A stretch of 62,113 nucleotides of DNA from a virus. The notes below the pieces were generated by a model. That model was not told the DNA's origin and ran no database searches. It saw nothing but the letters and a program-made list of their open reading frames with translations. A program made the position numbers and the translations under genes. The stretch is taken from IMG/VR virus record IMGVR_UViG_3300021962_000103, positions 1 to 62,113 of that record. The stretch is one strand, 5' to 3'. Positions 26,409 through 34,662 of the stretch are shown here, piece after piece; positions within the stretch are counted from its first letter, which is position 1; each line of letters begins with the position of its first letter.

Positions 26409-27623
26409 TTACGCAGTTTTATTTTTTTGAGATTGAAGAGCTTGTTTTCCATTTTCATTTAATCTCCAAAGAGCAATAGTATTGAAATCAACTTTTCGTT
26501 GTTGTACTGCATTCTGAGAGAAATCACTTACCCATTTCCATCCTGTCCAAACTTGAATGTGTCCATATGGTTTTCCATCGGTATAACCCATTACAATTAT
26601 ATCACCAACTTGCCATTTTGATTTATCGGTTATAAAATCTTTACCAACTTTTACTTTATCATTGTAATATGTCTTACCACCAACTGAAATAGCAAAGGAA
26701 CTTCTACCTCCACCAGTTGATGGATTTTTAAATGAGAACCAATCGGCATTTCCACTAATAGTTCCTAATCCTTTTACTCCGGTTAGGGCAACAACTACTG
26801 ATTGAGTTCCTTGTGGACAAAGACCATGAACTCCTTTTATATAACCACTTTTTAAATTACCATAGTTAACTCTTGGATTTTTACCAAGTTTGGGTGCCCA
26901 ACTTCCTGCAATTTTTAAAAGTTCATCTAAATTTTTATAACCACTTTTTAAATCAGTATCATTACCCGTTACATCAACAATGTCTTGTTCGTATAATGCA
27001 TTATCAATAATTTCTGCCTTTAGATTATTCAGTTGTGTTGCCCCTGCTCTTCCCATGTCATCAGTTGCACCCGAACTTCTAATTTGTTGGTCTATTTTAT
27101 TTAAATTTGGTTTTATAATTTCTTGAACTTCAGGGTCATTCTTATCCAAGGGTATTTTACTCCAATCCAATTTATCATAAGGATTGGTAGTATCTACGTC
27201 TTGTTTCGGTGGAGTTAAAGTTGTTTTATCAACTACACCCCAAGTTCCGGTATTTGTAATAAAATTTGATATTTGTGTTATGTGTACAAAAACACCAACT
27301 GGTGTAATTGATGGAAGTGGTGGTGGAAATAAATACATACTTGCACCAGACCAATATGCCTGAAATGCCTTTCCTAAATTTGTAATGATAGCATGTTCAC
27401 CCGATGATTGTTGGAATGCTGTATTTAAAACTCCAATCAATACTTGTTCCATCAATTCAGTATTTCCTTTTTGAAGTTTTATACCATTAATAGAATCAAA
27501 TCCACTTTTTACTAATACATCATATTCTTGTACCAATTTTTTAGCAAATTCTTCCTTAGAACCAATGTTTCTTTGATTCCTCATATAGGATAGCATATTT
27601 GATTTAAAAATATCGTATGACAT
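26409..27623 (-). CDS. Hub-associated CHAP/NlpC-like peptidase
   Basis: 404 residues. The C-terminal domain has a Cys near 268 in HGLCPQGTQSVVVALTG and a His near 355 in GKPYGHIQVWTGWKWVSD, with GDIIVMG between, the layout of CHAP/NlpC-P60 cysteine amidases that cleave peptide cross-links. The N-terminal half holds helices and a Pro-rich loop (FPPPLPSITPVGVF) like hub-tethering segments. It stands between the spike and GH19 genes, so a two-enzyme wall-penetration set is inferred. Catalytic third residue not assigned. Confidence 0.7.
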   Translation of the reverse strand: MSYDIFKSNMLSYMRNQRNIGSKEEFAKKLVQEYDVLVKSGFDSINGIKLQKGNTELMEQVLIGVLNTAFQQSSGEHAIITNLGKAFQAYWSGASMYLFPPPLPSITPVGVFVHITQISNFITNTGTWGVVDKTTLTPPKQDVDTTNPYDKLDWSKIPLDKNDPEVQEIIKPNLNKIDQQIRSSGATDDMGRAGATQLNNLKAEIIDNALYEQDIVDVTGNDTDLKSGYKNLDELLKIAGSWAPKLGKNPRVNYGNLKSGYIKGVHGLCPQGTQSVVVALTGVKGLGTISGNADWFSFKNPSTGGGRSSFAISVGGKTYYNDKVKVGKDFITDKSKWQVGDIIVMGYTDGKPYGHIQVWTGWKWVSDFSQNAVQQRKVDFNTIALWRLNENGKQALQSQKNKTA

Positions 27624-27624
27624 G

Positions 27625-28887
27625 TTATTCAGTAAAGTTTTGTGTAGATAACATTTCTTTTAATCTTCTTTTCAAAGAATTAAATTCTGCCCTATTTTCA
27701 GGACCAATTGCAGTAGGACCTGAAGGTGTTTTATACACTTGTTCTACAATTAAATCAATCATTGTTTCCAATAACTCTTTTAAAGTATTTCCTCGTACCA
27801 ATGGTTCGTTTCCTTTATCAGTATTTGGAGATTTCCCACTTGTATTAGTATTTAAGAAAATTTTACCACTACCCGTGTTTATAGAAACATTAGATGAATT
27901 TCTATCGGTTGTTATTTTTACATCATCACCGAAATCTAATTCTGCACCCAATCCACCATCTATTGAAAATTTACCATCTGATATAAATCCATAATCACCT
28001 TTTGAGTGAAATACCATTTGTCCTGTCTTTGCAGATAAAACTATTTTACCACTATTAATTAGTAGATGGTCATCTCCTTTTAATGGATTTGGATACGATG
28101 AAAATTTATTAGGAGTAATTGAAGTTGTTGCCGTAAATGGTATTTGATGTTCTCCACTTGATAATACAATAGTACTACCATCGTTGTTTACATCTTCTTG
28201 AGTAATATCACCTTTTTTTAATTCACCTAAATTACCTTGTCTATTTCTAATAATAATTGTTGGTGAAAAAACATTACCATCATTATTATATCCACTAAAA
28301 CGAATCGATTGTCCAAATCGGGATTGAATAATTTTATCACCTTCCCAATTTTTTAATTTATTCACATCTTGTGCTTCAAAATAATCTCCTAATTTTACAG
28401 AATTTTCAGAAGATGTTGATGGTTGATTTCCTAATGGTGTACCTGTTTGGTTAGCCTCTGAATAATTTTGAGAGGATTTAGTTTTATCTTTATCCGGGTA
28501 TATAAATTTTTGCCGGCCACCACTTCCTGCATTACCGGTACTTAAAAATTGTCCACCAAATCTTCTATACAATTTTGTTCCACCAATATCATATAGTTCA
28601 ACTGATTCTCCTTTTAGTGGTAATTCTAAATTATAAGGGTCTAATGGTAAATAAATTGTAAGATTTTCATCGGGTGATGTAACATCACTCATTTTTCTTA
28701 CAACAACCCCACCTACTTTAGATGTATCTTTTTCAGTAAACCAAGTTTGTTTATCATTTTTATTAGTAACTCTTTCACTGGTATCATCTAAAATAACATC
28801 AACAACCACTCCAACTCCTAATGATGTTGGTCTTTTATTATTATTAGTTTTTGCAAGTGCATTAGATTTTTGTATTCTGTCTGACAT
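27625..28887 (-). CDS. 5: Central spike / hub protein (gp5-like)
   Basis: 420 residues. An N-terminal OB-like domain (VGVVVDVILDD, VGGVVVRKM, then KGESVELYDIGG at about 95) is followed by a beta-helical spike region with repeated short strands (SGKIVLSAKTGQMVFHSKGD) and a C-terminal helix pair after LVRGNTLKELLETMI. This is the gp5/VgrG-type plan without a lysozyme insert; the enzyme functions sit in the next two genes instead. It is TAATG-coupled to the preceding gene. Confidence 0.8.
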   Translation of the reverse strand: MSDRIQKSNALAKTNNNKRPTSLGVGVVVDVILDDTSERVTNKNDKQTWFTEKDTSKVGGVVVRKMSDVTSPDENLTIYLPLDPYNLELPLKGESVELYDIGGTKLYRRFGGQFLSTGNAGSGGRQKFIYPDKDKTKSSQNYSEANQTGTPLGNQPSTSSENSVKLGDYFEAQDVNKLKNWEGDKIIQSRFGQSIRFSGYNNDGNVFSPTIIIRNRQGNLGELKKGDITQEDVNNDGSTIVLSSGEHQIPFTATTSITPNKFSSYPNPLKGDDHLLINSGKIVLSAKTGQMVFHSKGDYGFISDGKFSIDGGLGAELDFGDDVKITTDRNSSNVSINTGSGKIFLNTNTSGKSPNTDKGNEPLVRGNTLKELLETMIDLIVEQVYKTPSGPTAIGPENRAEFNSLKRRLKEMLSTQNFTE

Positions 28888-29300
28888 TATTTTTTACTTA
28901 ATTTTTCTTTAAGTTCCTCCACTTCAAAAGTTAACTCATCAACCTTATGGTCTTGTTCACTCACTACTTCTTTAGCAGTTGATTCAATTTCTTTTAATAG
29001 TTGTTCCTTTTCCTCCTCGGTAAGGAATCCAGTATCACCTTCAGATTTTTGTTGTGAAGAAATGATTCGTTGTGCAATTGCAGCAAGTTTAATTAAGGCA
29101 TCATCATTCTTAACTGATGTATCTACCAAATCTTTTATGATTGGACCAATAACAGCCATATCTCCGGCATGTTTAATTACCTTTTTCATCTCAGCAATTA
29201 GTTCAGAGATTCTTTGTTTTTTATTTTGTTGATTATCGTAAATATCCTTAAAAAGACCCGAAAGGTTTTTACCAGGAAATAATTCAAAGTCCGTACTCAT
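28887..29300 (-). CDS. Conserved helical hub-region protein
   Basis: 137 residues starting FELFPGKNLSGLFKDIYDNQ, then helices throughout and a C-terminal acidic coiled coil. I recall similar small proteins beside spike genes in marine T4-like phages, but function is unknown. First gene of the late unit with box 29323-29330; its stop overlaps the start of the spike gene. Confidence 0.65.
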   Translation of the reverse strand: MSTDFELFPGKNLSGLFKDIYDNQQNKKQRISELIAEMKKVIKHAGDMAVIGPIIKDLVDTSVKNDDALIKLAAIAQRIISSQQKSEGDTGFLTEEEKEQLLKEIESTAKEVVSEQDHKVDELTFEVEELKEKLSKK

Positions 29301-29322
29301 GATTTTACCATATTATGTTGTA

Positions 29323-29330
29323 TATAAATA
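29323..29330 (-). promoter_or_regulatory. Putative late promoter box for the hub-lysin unit
   Basis: TATTTATA within CTATATTTATATACAAC, 23 bases before the ATG at 29300 and 10 bases after the terminator at 29341-29366. Confidence 0.75.
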
Positions 29331-29340
29331 TAGTAAATGA

Positions 29341-29366
29341 AAAAACCTCACCGAAGTGAGGTTTTT
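29341..29366 (-). terminator. Intrinsic terminator
   Basis: AAAAACCTCAC, loop TTCG, GTGAGGTTTTTTC on the minus strand: an 11-base stem with a stable tetraloop and a T run. Ends the holin transcript two bases after the 29369 stop. Confidence 0.92.
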
Positions 29367-29368
29367 AG

Positions 29369-29488
29369 TTATTTGAATTTTGAAATCAATTCTCTATTTT
29401 GTTCTAATCTTTTAATCAATTTTAATTGTGATTTTCTTCGTTTACCCCAAACTGTTTTTGGTGTATTGTTACTTCTACTTGTTCCCAT
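29369..29488 (-). CDS. Very small basic protein
   Basis: 39 residues read by hand (MGTSRSNNTPKTVWGKRRKS, then a basic helix ending FKFK-like). Net charge is strongly positive. It sits between the 29502 gene and the terminator, with a GAGAAATTAG leader. Function unknown; nucleic-acid or membrane binding is possible. Confidence 0.55.
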   Translation of the reverse strand: MGTSRSNNTPKTVWGKRRKSQLKLIKRLEQNRELISKFK

Positions 29489-29501
29489 AAACTAATTTCT
29501 C

Positions 29502-29600
29502 TTAATTTTTCTTTTTATACATTCCACTTTTTTGTTGGGCCTTTATAGTTTGTTTGGCCATCTTTTTACGATTTGCGGTTTTTCTTTCTCGGTTGGTCAT
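29502..29600 (-). CDS. Very small basic protein
   Basis: 32 residues (MTNRERKTANRKKMAKQTIK, then AQQKSGMYKKKN). Start overlaps the stop of the holin-like gene as TAATG, and an AGGAGGAA site lies 7-10 bases upstream. Highly basic, no hydrophobic segment. The coupling and strong ribosome site support a real gene. Function unknown. Confidence 0.6.
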   Translation of the reverse strand: MTNRERKTANRKKMAKQTIKAQQKSGMYKKKN

Positions 29601-30154
29601 TATTCTTCCTCCTTGATTTTACCACACTTCAAACATTCTTCTTCTCCATCACCATCAACATCACCCCAAACATGGTCACATTGTCTATGTGCAAAGTATT
29701 CATCAATAATACCATCCCCATCGAAATCAATACCATCCATAATACCATCACCATCTTCATCGATTTCTACACCAACTCTTGGTTGTGGTTCTACAACTTC
29801 TATTTCATTTACAACTGATTTTGGTGGTGGTGGTAAATCAGGTGCATCTCCACCTAATGTATTAGATAAAGAAACTCCATCTTCTTCATCCATCTTTTGT
29901 ACTAACATTTTATCCTTATCAGTATCACTAAACCAGTAATCAATAATTTTACCATACGAACCAATAAAGGCACCTAACATAAGAAGTAATAATTCTTTCC
30001 ATTCCTGACCTACAACTGTTTCAGTATGAATTGAAATTACAATACCCAATGTTAATAATAAAAAAGTAAATAAAACGATGGCTGTTATTAACCATCTTCG
30101 TTTCATCATTGAATATAAAAGGTCTCTAAAACCTGTGTTTTGTGGTTGTTCCAT
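29600..30154 (-). CDS. Holin-like membrane protein with Ca-binding repeats and a Cys/His tail
   Basis: 184 residues. Two hydrophobic helices (about 21-42 and 54-70) end in GSYGKIIDYWFSDTDKD, which resembles the end of the 3-TM holin family. The C-terminal half is a Pro linker, then DEDGDGIMDGIDFDGDGIID (about 131-150) and DVDGDGEE, repeats of the calcium-binding DxDGDG type, then a Cys-x-His...Cys-x-x-Cys possible zinc knuckle. Holins permeabilise the inner membrane for lysis timing. The Ca-binding tail is unusual. It is the first gene of its own late unit. Confidence 0.65.
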   Translation of the reverse strand: MEQPQNTGFRDLLYSMMKRRWLITAIVLFTFLLLTLGIVISIHTETVVGQEWKELLLLMLGAFIGSYGKIIDYWFSDTDKDKMLVQKMDEEDGVSLSNTLGGDAPDLPPPPKSVVNEIEVVEPQPRVGVEIDEDGDGIMDGIDFDGDGIIDEYFAHRQCDHVWGDVDGDGEEECLKCGKIKEEE

Positions 30155-30180
30155 TTATGTAATCTCCTATTTTTTTTATA

Positions 30181-30188
30181 TATAAATA
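30181..30188 (-). promoter_or_regulatory. Putative late promoter box for the holin unit
   Basis: TATTTATA within TTATATTTATATATAAA, 27 bases before the ATG at 30154 and 10 bases after the terminator at 30199-30221; TAGGAGAT is the ribosome site. Confidence 0.75.
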
Positions 30189-30198
30189 TAAAATAAAA

Positions 30199-30221
30199 AA
30201 CCCCAACGATTAATTGGGGTT
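30199..30221 (-). terminator. Intrinsic terminator
   Basis: AACCCCAA, loop TTAATCG, TTGGGGTTTTTTATTTT on the minus strand. Ends the transcript of the small secreted protein at 30228. Confidence 0.88.
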
Positions 30222-30227
30222 AGTGTT

Positions 30228-30569
30228 TTACATAGAATTTGAAACTATCATTTCTTGTAGTTTATTTACTTTATTTCGTAATCGATATAATTCTAATTCA
30301 TCTTTATAATATTTTCTATCACCTTTTAATTTTATCCATTGCATTTCACCATTATTAAAGTATGCCTTAGTACCATTAAAATCTACCCAAGTTCCGTGAA
30401 TAATATACCTATCGTTTGATTTTAAATAATATCCCGATTGGAAAACTTTACCATCTTGATACGAAGTAAATTTATATAAATTAGAATCTATTTCTTGTAA
30501 TTGTTTTGTTTGACCGTAAGTTGATAATGATACAAAGAGTATCAAAATCGTAAGAATGTTTTTTATCAT
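30228..30569 (-). CDS. Small secreted protein
   Basis: 113 residues. Signal peptide MIKNILTILILFVSLSTYGQ with cleavage likely after TYG. The mature part has tandem beta turns (FQSGYYLKSNDRYIIHGTWV, then YFNNGEMQWIKLKGDRKYY) resembling MORN-like host proteins of Flavobacteriia and ends in a helix. It may be host-derived. It is a single-gene unit between a host-like promoter and a terminator. Export to the periplasm or cell surface is the only function I can infer. Confidence 0.65.
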   Translation of the reverse strand: MIKNILTILILFVSLSTYGQTKQLQEIDSNLYKFTSYQDGKVFQSGYYLKSNDRYIIHGTWVDFNGTKAYFNNGEMQWIKLKGDRKYYKDELELYRLRNKVNKLQEMIVSNSM

Positions 30570-30587
30570 GATATACCCCTTTTTTTA

Positions 30588-30620
30588 TAAGTATATCAAT
30601 GTTAAGAAATTGTTACCAAA
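30588..30620 (-). promoter_or_regulatory. Possible host-type promoter
   Basis: Minus strand TTTGGTA (cc at 30616-30617), then TATACTTA at 30588-30595 with 20-21 base spacing. The -7 box departs from TAnnTTTG at two positions. Precedes the secreted protein gene at 30228. Confidence 0.4.
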
Positions 30621-30644
30621 TAAATGTTAAATGTTATCTCAATG

Positions 30645-32363
30645 TTAAATGATTTTCTTCTTCACTATATAGTTGTGTAAAACCAAAGTATCCATTTCAC
30701 AATTCAAGAATGTTTTTACCGCGGTTTCAGGGTCTAATACCATTGTTTGGTCTTTTAGATTGAATGAAGTATTTAACACAATTGGATAACCATTATCTAC
30801 CTCCAACTGATTAAGTAGTTTGTAGATACGAGTGTGTTGTCTATTATTAAGAGTTTGTATTCTTGCAGAACCATCAATGTGAGTAATCGCCGGTAAGTTC
30901 TTTTGATGTTCTTTCTTTACCTTAACTACTTGGTTCATATAAGGAACTAATTGTTTGTACTCAAAATACTTTAATCGTTCTTCTTCTTTTACAATTGGTG
31001 CAAAAGGTCTGAACCCTTCTCTCTTTTTAATTACACGATTAACTCGTGCCTTCATTTGAGGGTCTCTTGGATTAGCAAGAATAGAACGATTCCCAAGGGC
31101 TCGAGCACCGAACTCCATTCTACCTTCGAACCAACCAATGACATTACCATCAGTAATTTCTCTACTAATGATTGGGATAATTTGTGAGTGGTTTTTGTAT
31201 TCATACCAAACATCATCTTTATATTTTTCTAAAACTTCTACTATCTCTTCGTTTGTATAAGAAGGACCTAAATAAGGATTTGTATTAACAACTCTTTTCT
31301 TATTGTTCATTTCATTATACCAATAGTATAATCCTGCACCGATTGCAGAACCAGCATCAGATGGTGCGGCTGGAATCCACAATCCTTTGAATGGAGTTAA
31401 ATCTAAAATCTTACCATTTGCAGTTCCATTGTATGCACAACCCCCACTCAAACATAAATTATTAGCAGGTCTTAATGCAATTGCACGATTTAATAATTTA
31501 AAGAAATATTTTTCATAAGTTACTTGAACTGCTGCAGCAAAATCTTTATGTTCTTGGGTAAGTTCTTCTTCGGGTAATCTATTTAATAATCCAAAGTGTT
31601 CACCCAACTTTTCGTTGAACATCATATCATCTGACCAATCGTAATCAAAGAAATTCATGTTGATTTCAAATCCATTAGTTTCGGTTGGTGAAATAATATC
31701 ATCAAACTTTTTTAAGTAAGTATATGGATTACCATAAGGTGCAAGACCCATAACCTTATATTCACCTTCATTGGGTTTAAATCCTAAGAATGCAGTCATT
31801 GCAGAATAAAACATTCCCAATGAATGTGGAAAATGAATTGTTTCTAATTTGATGATTCGATTTTCATCACCGTATGCAATTGCAGTAGTTTCCCACTCTC
31901 CAACTCCATCTACCGATACAATCATTGCCCGTTCGTATGGAGATGTATAATATGCGTACGCAAGATGGGAAAGATGATGTTCTGAATAAAACACGGTTGA
32001 GTTTGGAAATTGTTTTTTAATTTCTTTTTCTACCTTTTTATATTCTTGTTTATTTCTATAAATGATTTCTTGTCTATGAACTTCTCGAAAGAACCCACCT
32101 CTCTTTGTAGATTTTTCAATTCTATCTATTTTGAGTTTTGGGTTTTCATAGAAACAAACTATCTCAATATCATCTTTGGTTATTTTTTCATTTTCCAATA
32201 ACCAATTAATTGTATTGGTTGGGAAGGATGAATCGTGTTTAATACCAGTGAATCTTTCTTCTTCACACGCACCAATCACTTCACCATTTTTAATTAAAGC
32301 AGCTGCAGAATCATGGTAACCAGAACTAATTCCTAAAATATAACAATCTTTAATCCTCATCAT
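30645..32363 (-). CDS. Carbamoyltransferase (NodU/TobZ family)
   Basis: 572 residues. The start YILGISSGYHDSAAALIKNG, the metal-site segment EHHLSHLAYAYYTSP, VSVDGVGEWETT and the C-terminal GWFEGRMEFGARALGNRSIL are the family signature for O-carbamoyltransferases that make carbamoyl-adenylate and transfer it to a sugar hydroxyl. Full length for the family, so likely active. These enzymes occur as auxiliary genes in some marine phages. Start chosen at the first ATG; the alternative TTG adds one residue. The gene overlaps the end of the late-sigma gene, so the two are coupled. It may modify phage or host glycans together with the sugar-transfer genes here. Confidence 0.9.
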   Translation of the reverse strand: MMRIKDCYILGISSGYHDSAAALIKNGEVIGACEEERFTGIKHDSSFPTNTINWLLENEKITKDDIEIVCFYENPKLKIDRIEKSTKRGGFFREVHRQEIIYRNKQEYKKVEKEIKKQFPNSTVFYSEHHLSHLAYAYYTSPYERAMIVSVDGVGEWETTAIAYGDENRIIKLETIHFPHSLGMFYSAMTAFLGFKPNEGEYKVMGLAPYGNPYTYLKKFDDIISPTETNGFEINMNFFDYDWSDDMMFNEKLGEHFGLLNRLPEEELTQEHKDFAAAVQVTYEKYFFKLLNRAIALRPANNLCLSGGCAYNGTANGKILDLTPFKGLWIPAAPSDAGSAIGAGLYYWYNEMNNKKRVVNTNPYLGPSYTNEEIVEVLEKYKDDVWYEYKNHSQIIPIISREITDGNVIGWFEGRMEFGARALGNRSILANPRDPQMKARVNRVIKKREGFRPFAPIVKEEERLKYFEYKQLVPYMNQVVKVKKEHQKNLPAITHIDGSARIQTLNNRQHTRIYKLLNQLEVDNGYPIVLNTSFNLKDQTMVLDPETAVKTFLNCEMDTLVLHNYIVKKKII

Positions 32364-33114
32364 CAAATATATCGTCTTCTAAATCTAACTTAGAAGTATC
32401 AATCCAAAATGGTTTATCTTTTACCGAAAATTCACCATCTTCAAGATACTCATTTAACATTTTTTTCTGATGTTGTTTCATTACATTTACAACCTTAGTA
32501 ATGTAGTGAGTTTTACAATCAGTCATTTCTCTAATAAGTAGATATAAATGTTTTTTATTAAAATTTTCTATGTATTGACTTCTACGAAAAAGTTCTAATA
32601 CTGCGTCTGCAATTTGTATATCTCTTTTCTTATTAAATACGGTTGCAAGGTGTCTATCCCAATACTCTAACATTATATCTTTAAACTCTCGGAACTCACC
32701 TGCCTCTTCCATTTCATAGTAATCATTTTCGGGATTCCATGATTCTGGCATTTCTGATAATAAGGCATTTTGTTTCCATCGTTTAAAGTTACCATTATTT
32801 TTTAAAATCAAATGATTCTTTGCAATAATAGTAAAGTATGAGAATGCTCTACCCTTACCTTCTTTGTACATATGCATTTTTTCAATCATGGTGGAAACCA
32901 CCTCTGTTTGAATATCTTTTTTAGGTACATCAAAGTACGAGAATTTAAATGTATTGATTACATTCTCTGCTAATTTTTCAAATGGATACTTAATTCTATC
33001 TTCATAAATCTTAGACCTTTTCATTGGGTCTTTTGTTTTATTATACTCAACGATTGCATCTTGAGCAGGAGTACCAAAATATATTTTAGATTTTGGTTTT
33101 CTTTGTTTTGTCAT
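32350..33114 (-). CDS. 55: Late transcription sigma factor (gp55-like)
   Basis: 254 residues. Residues about 40-110 look like a sigma-70 region 2: RIKYPFEKLAENVINTFKF, then a DIQTEVVSTMIEKMHMY helix and KGRAFSYFTIIAKNHLI. T4-like gp55 proteins share this core and no sigma region 4, and direct RNA polymerase to late promoters with a -10 box only. The long acidic C-terminal tail may contact the clamp. It is encoded in the unit behind the host-type promoter at 34363, consistent with middle expression. It is the best candidate to read the TATTTATA boxes of this genome. Confidence 0.8.
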   Translation of the reverse strand: MTKQRKPKSKIYFGTPAQDAIVEYNKTKDPMKRSKIYEDRIKYPFEKLAENVINTFKFSYFDVPKKDIQTEVVSTMIEKMHMYKEGKGRAFSYFTIIAKNHLILKNNGNFKRWKQNALLSEMPESWNPENDYYEMEEAGEFREFKDIMLEYWDRHLATVFNKKRDIQIADAVLELFRRSQYIENFNKKHLYLLIREMTDCKTHYITKVVNVMKQHQKKMLNEYLEDGEFSVKDKPFWIDTSKLDLEDDIFDDED

Positions 33115-33115
33115 A

Positions 33116-33379
33116 TTAAAGTTCTTGATTTAAATCTTCGATGATATTTTTTAGTTGTTCGAATGTTGCACCAACCTCATCATCTTTTTCAAAAACTTCA
33201 CGAGTATCAATATCTTTCATTTGTTGTAATGCAGTTTCAACACGAATTCGTGTTCCTTCTACAACTTCAACAAGAGTATCTTCTAATTCTTCGTTTTGTT
33301 TTATGAGATTTCTAACGCCAATTAAAAAGGTGATGTTTAATACAACCGAAATTGCTAAAATTATATAAATAGTTAACAT
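33116..33379 (-). CDS. Small membrane-anchored coiled-coil protein
   Basis: 87 residues: N-terminal membrane helix (MLTIYIILAISVVLNITFLI), then a heptad coiled coil with EVGATFEQLKNIIEDLNQEL at the end. It lies between the sigma gene (one base away) and the 33385 gene. Similar small proteins with a terminal acidic helix occur in T4-like phages with unknown role. A partner for the transcription machinery is possible but unproven. Confidence 0.6.
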   Translation of the reverse strand: MLTIYIILAISVVLNITFLIGVRNLIKQNEELEDTLVEVVEGTRIRVETALQQMKDIDTREVFEKDDEVGATFEQLKNIIEDLNQEL

Positions 33380-33384
33380 AAGTT

Positions 33385-33774
33385 TTATTTTTTTGTGGTA
33401 ATGATATTAGATTTTATATTTTGTAGTAAATCTAATTCATTTTGGAATACCGTTTTTTCAAACTCGATTCTATCTCGTTCAATATGTTCTTTAACAACTT
33501 TAGTTACATAATCAGTAAATGTAATTGCTGATTGAGCAACATAACTAAATTTGTGATTGGTAATTGTAACTGCACTATCACCAATTCTTACCCAATAACC
33601 TTTTCGTTTGTTTGTAATATAAAACTTACCACTAATTGGTGCAGTTAAACATTCGGTATCGTCTTGTTCAAACAATAAATTAATAATATCAATAATCAAT
33701 TGTTCGTGTTCTTGTGGTTTGTAACTTGGGAAAAACTTTTCTTTAAAGTAACTGAATAAATTTGTGTTGTCCAT
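33385..33774 (-). CDS. Unknown small protein
   Basis: 129 residues. A beta-rich middle (FYITNKRKGYWVRIGDSAVTIT) is followed by a long C-terminal helix. No membrane segment and no family recognised. Its position inside the unit with the muramidase-like and sigma genes indicates co-expression only. Confidence 0.6.
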   Translation of the reverse strand: MDNTNLFSYFKEKFFPSYKPQEHEQLIIDIINLLFEQDDTECLTAPISGKFYITNKRKGYWVRIGDSAVTITNHKFSYVAQSAITFTDYVTKVVKEHIERDRIEFEKTVFQNELDLLQNIKSNIITTKK

Positions 33775-33778
33775 TTTT

Positions 33779-34339
33779 TTAAAATTTAGATTTTAGATTT
33801 TCTCTTTCAATAATGTTTTGTAAATTTACAATATAATTTGGGTCTTCTGCATAAGATTGAGATAAGTAGTTGAAATAATCTCTTTCGTTTTTAATCTTGT
33901 GTAAGTAAGTTGATGAATAAAATGCGTAATCATAAACTGATTCTAACCAAGTGTCATAGTATGCATGGCCATGTTGTGTACCACCTGCAGTGTTAATTCT
34001 CTGCCGTGCTTGTTTCATTCCAAAAAGATTGTTGTTTTCATTAAACATTTTGGAAGTAAAATTTCCTGTCTCTAATTTTGCCTGTGCAAGAACGATATGT
34101 GGAAATTTGAAATTTAGTTCTTTTATTCGTTGAACTAATTTGTCTTCGGTAAATTCATTGTACTTTGAAATGATTACCTCAATTTCAGATTCAGTATAAT
34201 TCATTGAGTTTACTCTATTAACTTGAGAAACTGCCCCAAGTGTTAACATAATAGATGTCACAAAAATGAATTTACTTGTGTGTTTGGAAAAATTTACTTT
34301 CCTAAACTCTCTTGATTTTTTGTCATAAATGTAAATCAT
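33779..34339 (-). CDS. Membrane-anchored glucosaminidase (GH73-like)
   Basis: 186 residues. The N-terminal 40 residues contain one hydrophobic helix (FIFVTSIMLTLGAVSQV) after basic residues, a possible signal-arrest anchor. The catalytic domain FPHIVLAQAKLETGNFTSKM (Glu near 95), NNLFGMKQARQR, and AYYDTWLESVYDYAFY is typical of endo-beta-N-acetylglucosaminidases such as Bax/FlgJ. It is read from a host-type promoter, unlike the late hub lysins, so it could be the true endolysin held inactive in the membrane until lysis or an early wall-remodelling enzyme. Confidence 0.8.
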   Translation of the reverse strand: MIYIYDKKSREFRKVNFSKHTSKFIFVTSIMLTLGAVSQVNRVNSMNYTESEIEVIISKYNEFTEDKLVQRIKELNFKFPHIVLAQAKLETGNFTSKMFNENNNLFGMKQARQRINTAGGTQHGHAYYDTWLESVYDYAFYSSTYLHKIKNERDYFNYLSQSYAEDPNYIVNLQNIIERENLKSKF

Positions 34340-34362
34340 AATAGTTTAAATTTGTTATATTA

Positions 34363-34394
34363 CAAAGATACGAAAAAAAACCCAAACTACCAAA
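34363..34394 (-). promoter_or_regulatory. Host-type (Bacteroidetes) promoter
   Basis: Minus strand AGTTTGGT, 20 bases, TATCTTTG (34363-34370), identical in -7 box to the primase promoter. Drives the glucosaminidase, sigma and carbamoyltransferase unit. Confidence 0.78.
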
Positions 34395-34410
34395 CTTTTA
34401 TATAGTTTTT

Positions 34411-34662
34411 TTATGCTTCACCTCTTGGCCCTTTAAAAAGGGATAGTTTTTTATATAACTCCAAATCTTCTTTTTCTTGTTCTTCAAATTTTTTTAATTG
34501 ATTTTCAACATCTTGCAGGTTTCGTTCAATTAATTTAACAAGTTTTTTTTCTGAAATTATTTCCGATTGAACTAAAATATCACATAGTGTATTTATAACC
34601 ACAGTTTGTTTTAACAAACTATCGTTTAGTTTTTTTAGTATTTCTTCTTGAAGTGATATCAT
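34411..34662 (-). CDS. Small coiled-coil protein
   Basis: 83 residues, nearly all helix, with a long charged coiled coil (ISEKKLVKLIERNLQDVENQ) and a terminal FKGPRGEA. It overlaps the preceding gene by 44 bases with no later in-frame ATG. An alternative non-ATG start cannot be excluded. Family unknown; its end at the intergenic promoter 34363 suggests the end of a unit. Confidence 0.55.
   Translation of the reverse strand: MISLQEEILKKLNDSLLKQTVVINTLCDILVQSEIISEKKLVKLIERNLQDVENQLKKFEEQEKEDLELYKKLSLFKGPRGEA

Noticed and set aside
33364-33371. TATAAATA/TATTTATA match inside the 33116 gene
   Set aside because: It encodes residues 3-6 of the membrane helix and has no gene starting at the right distance, so it is taken as chance.
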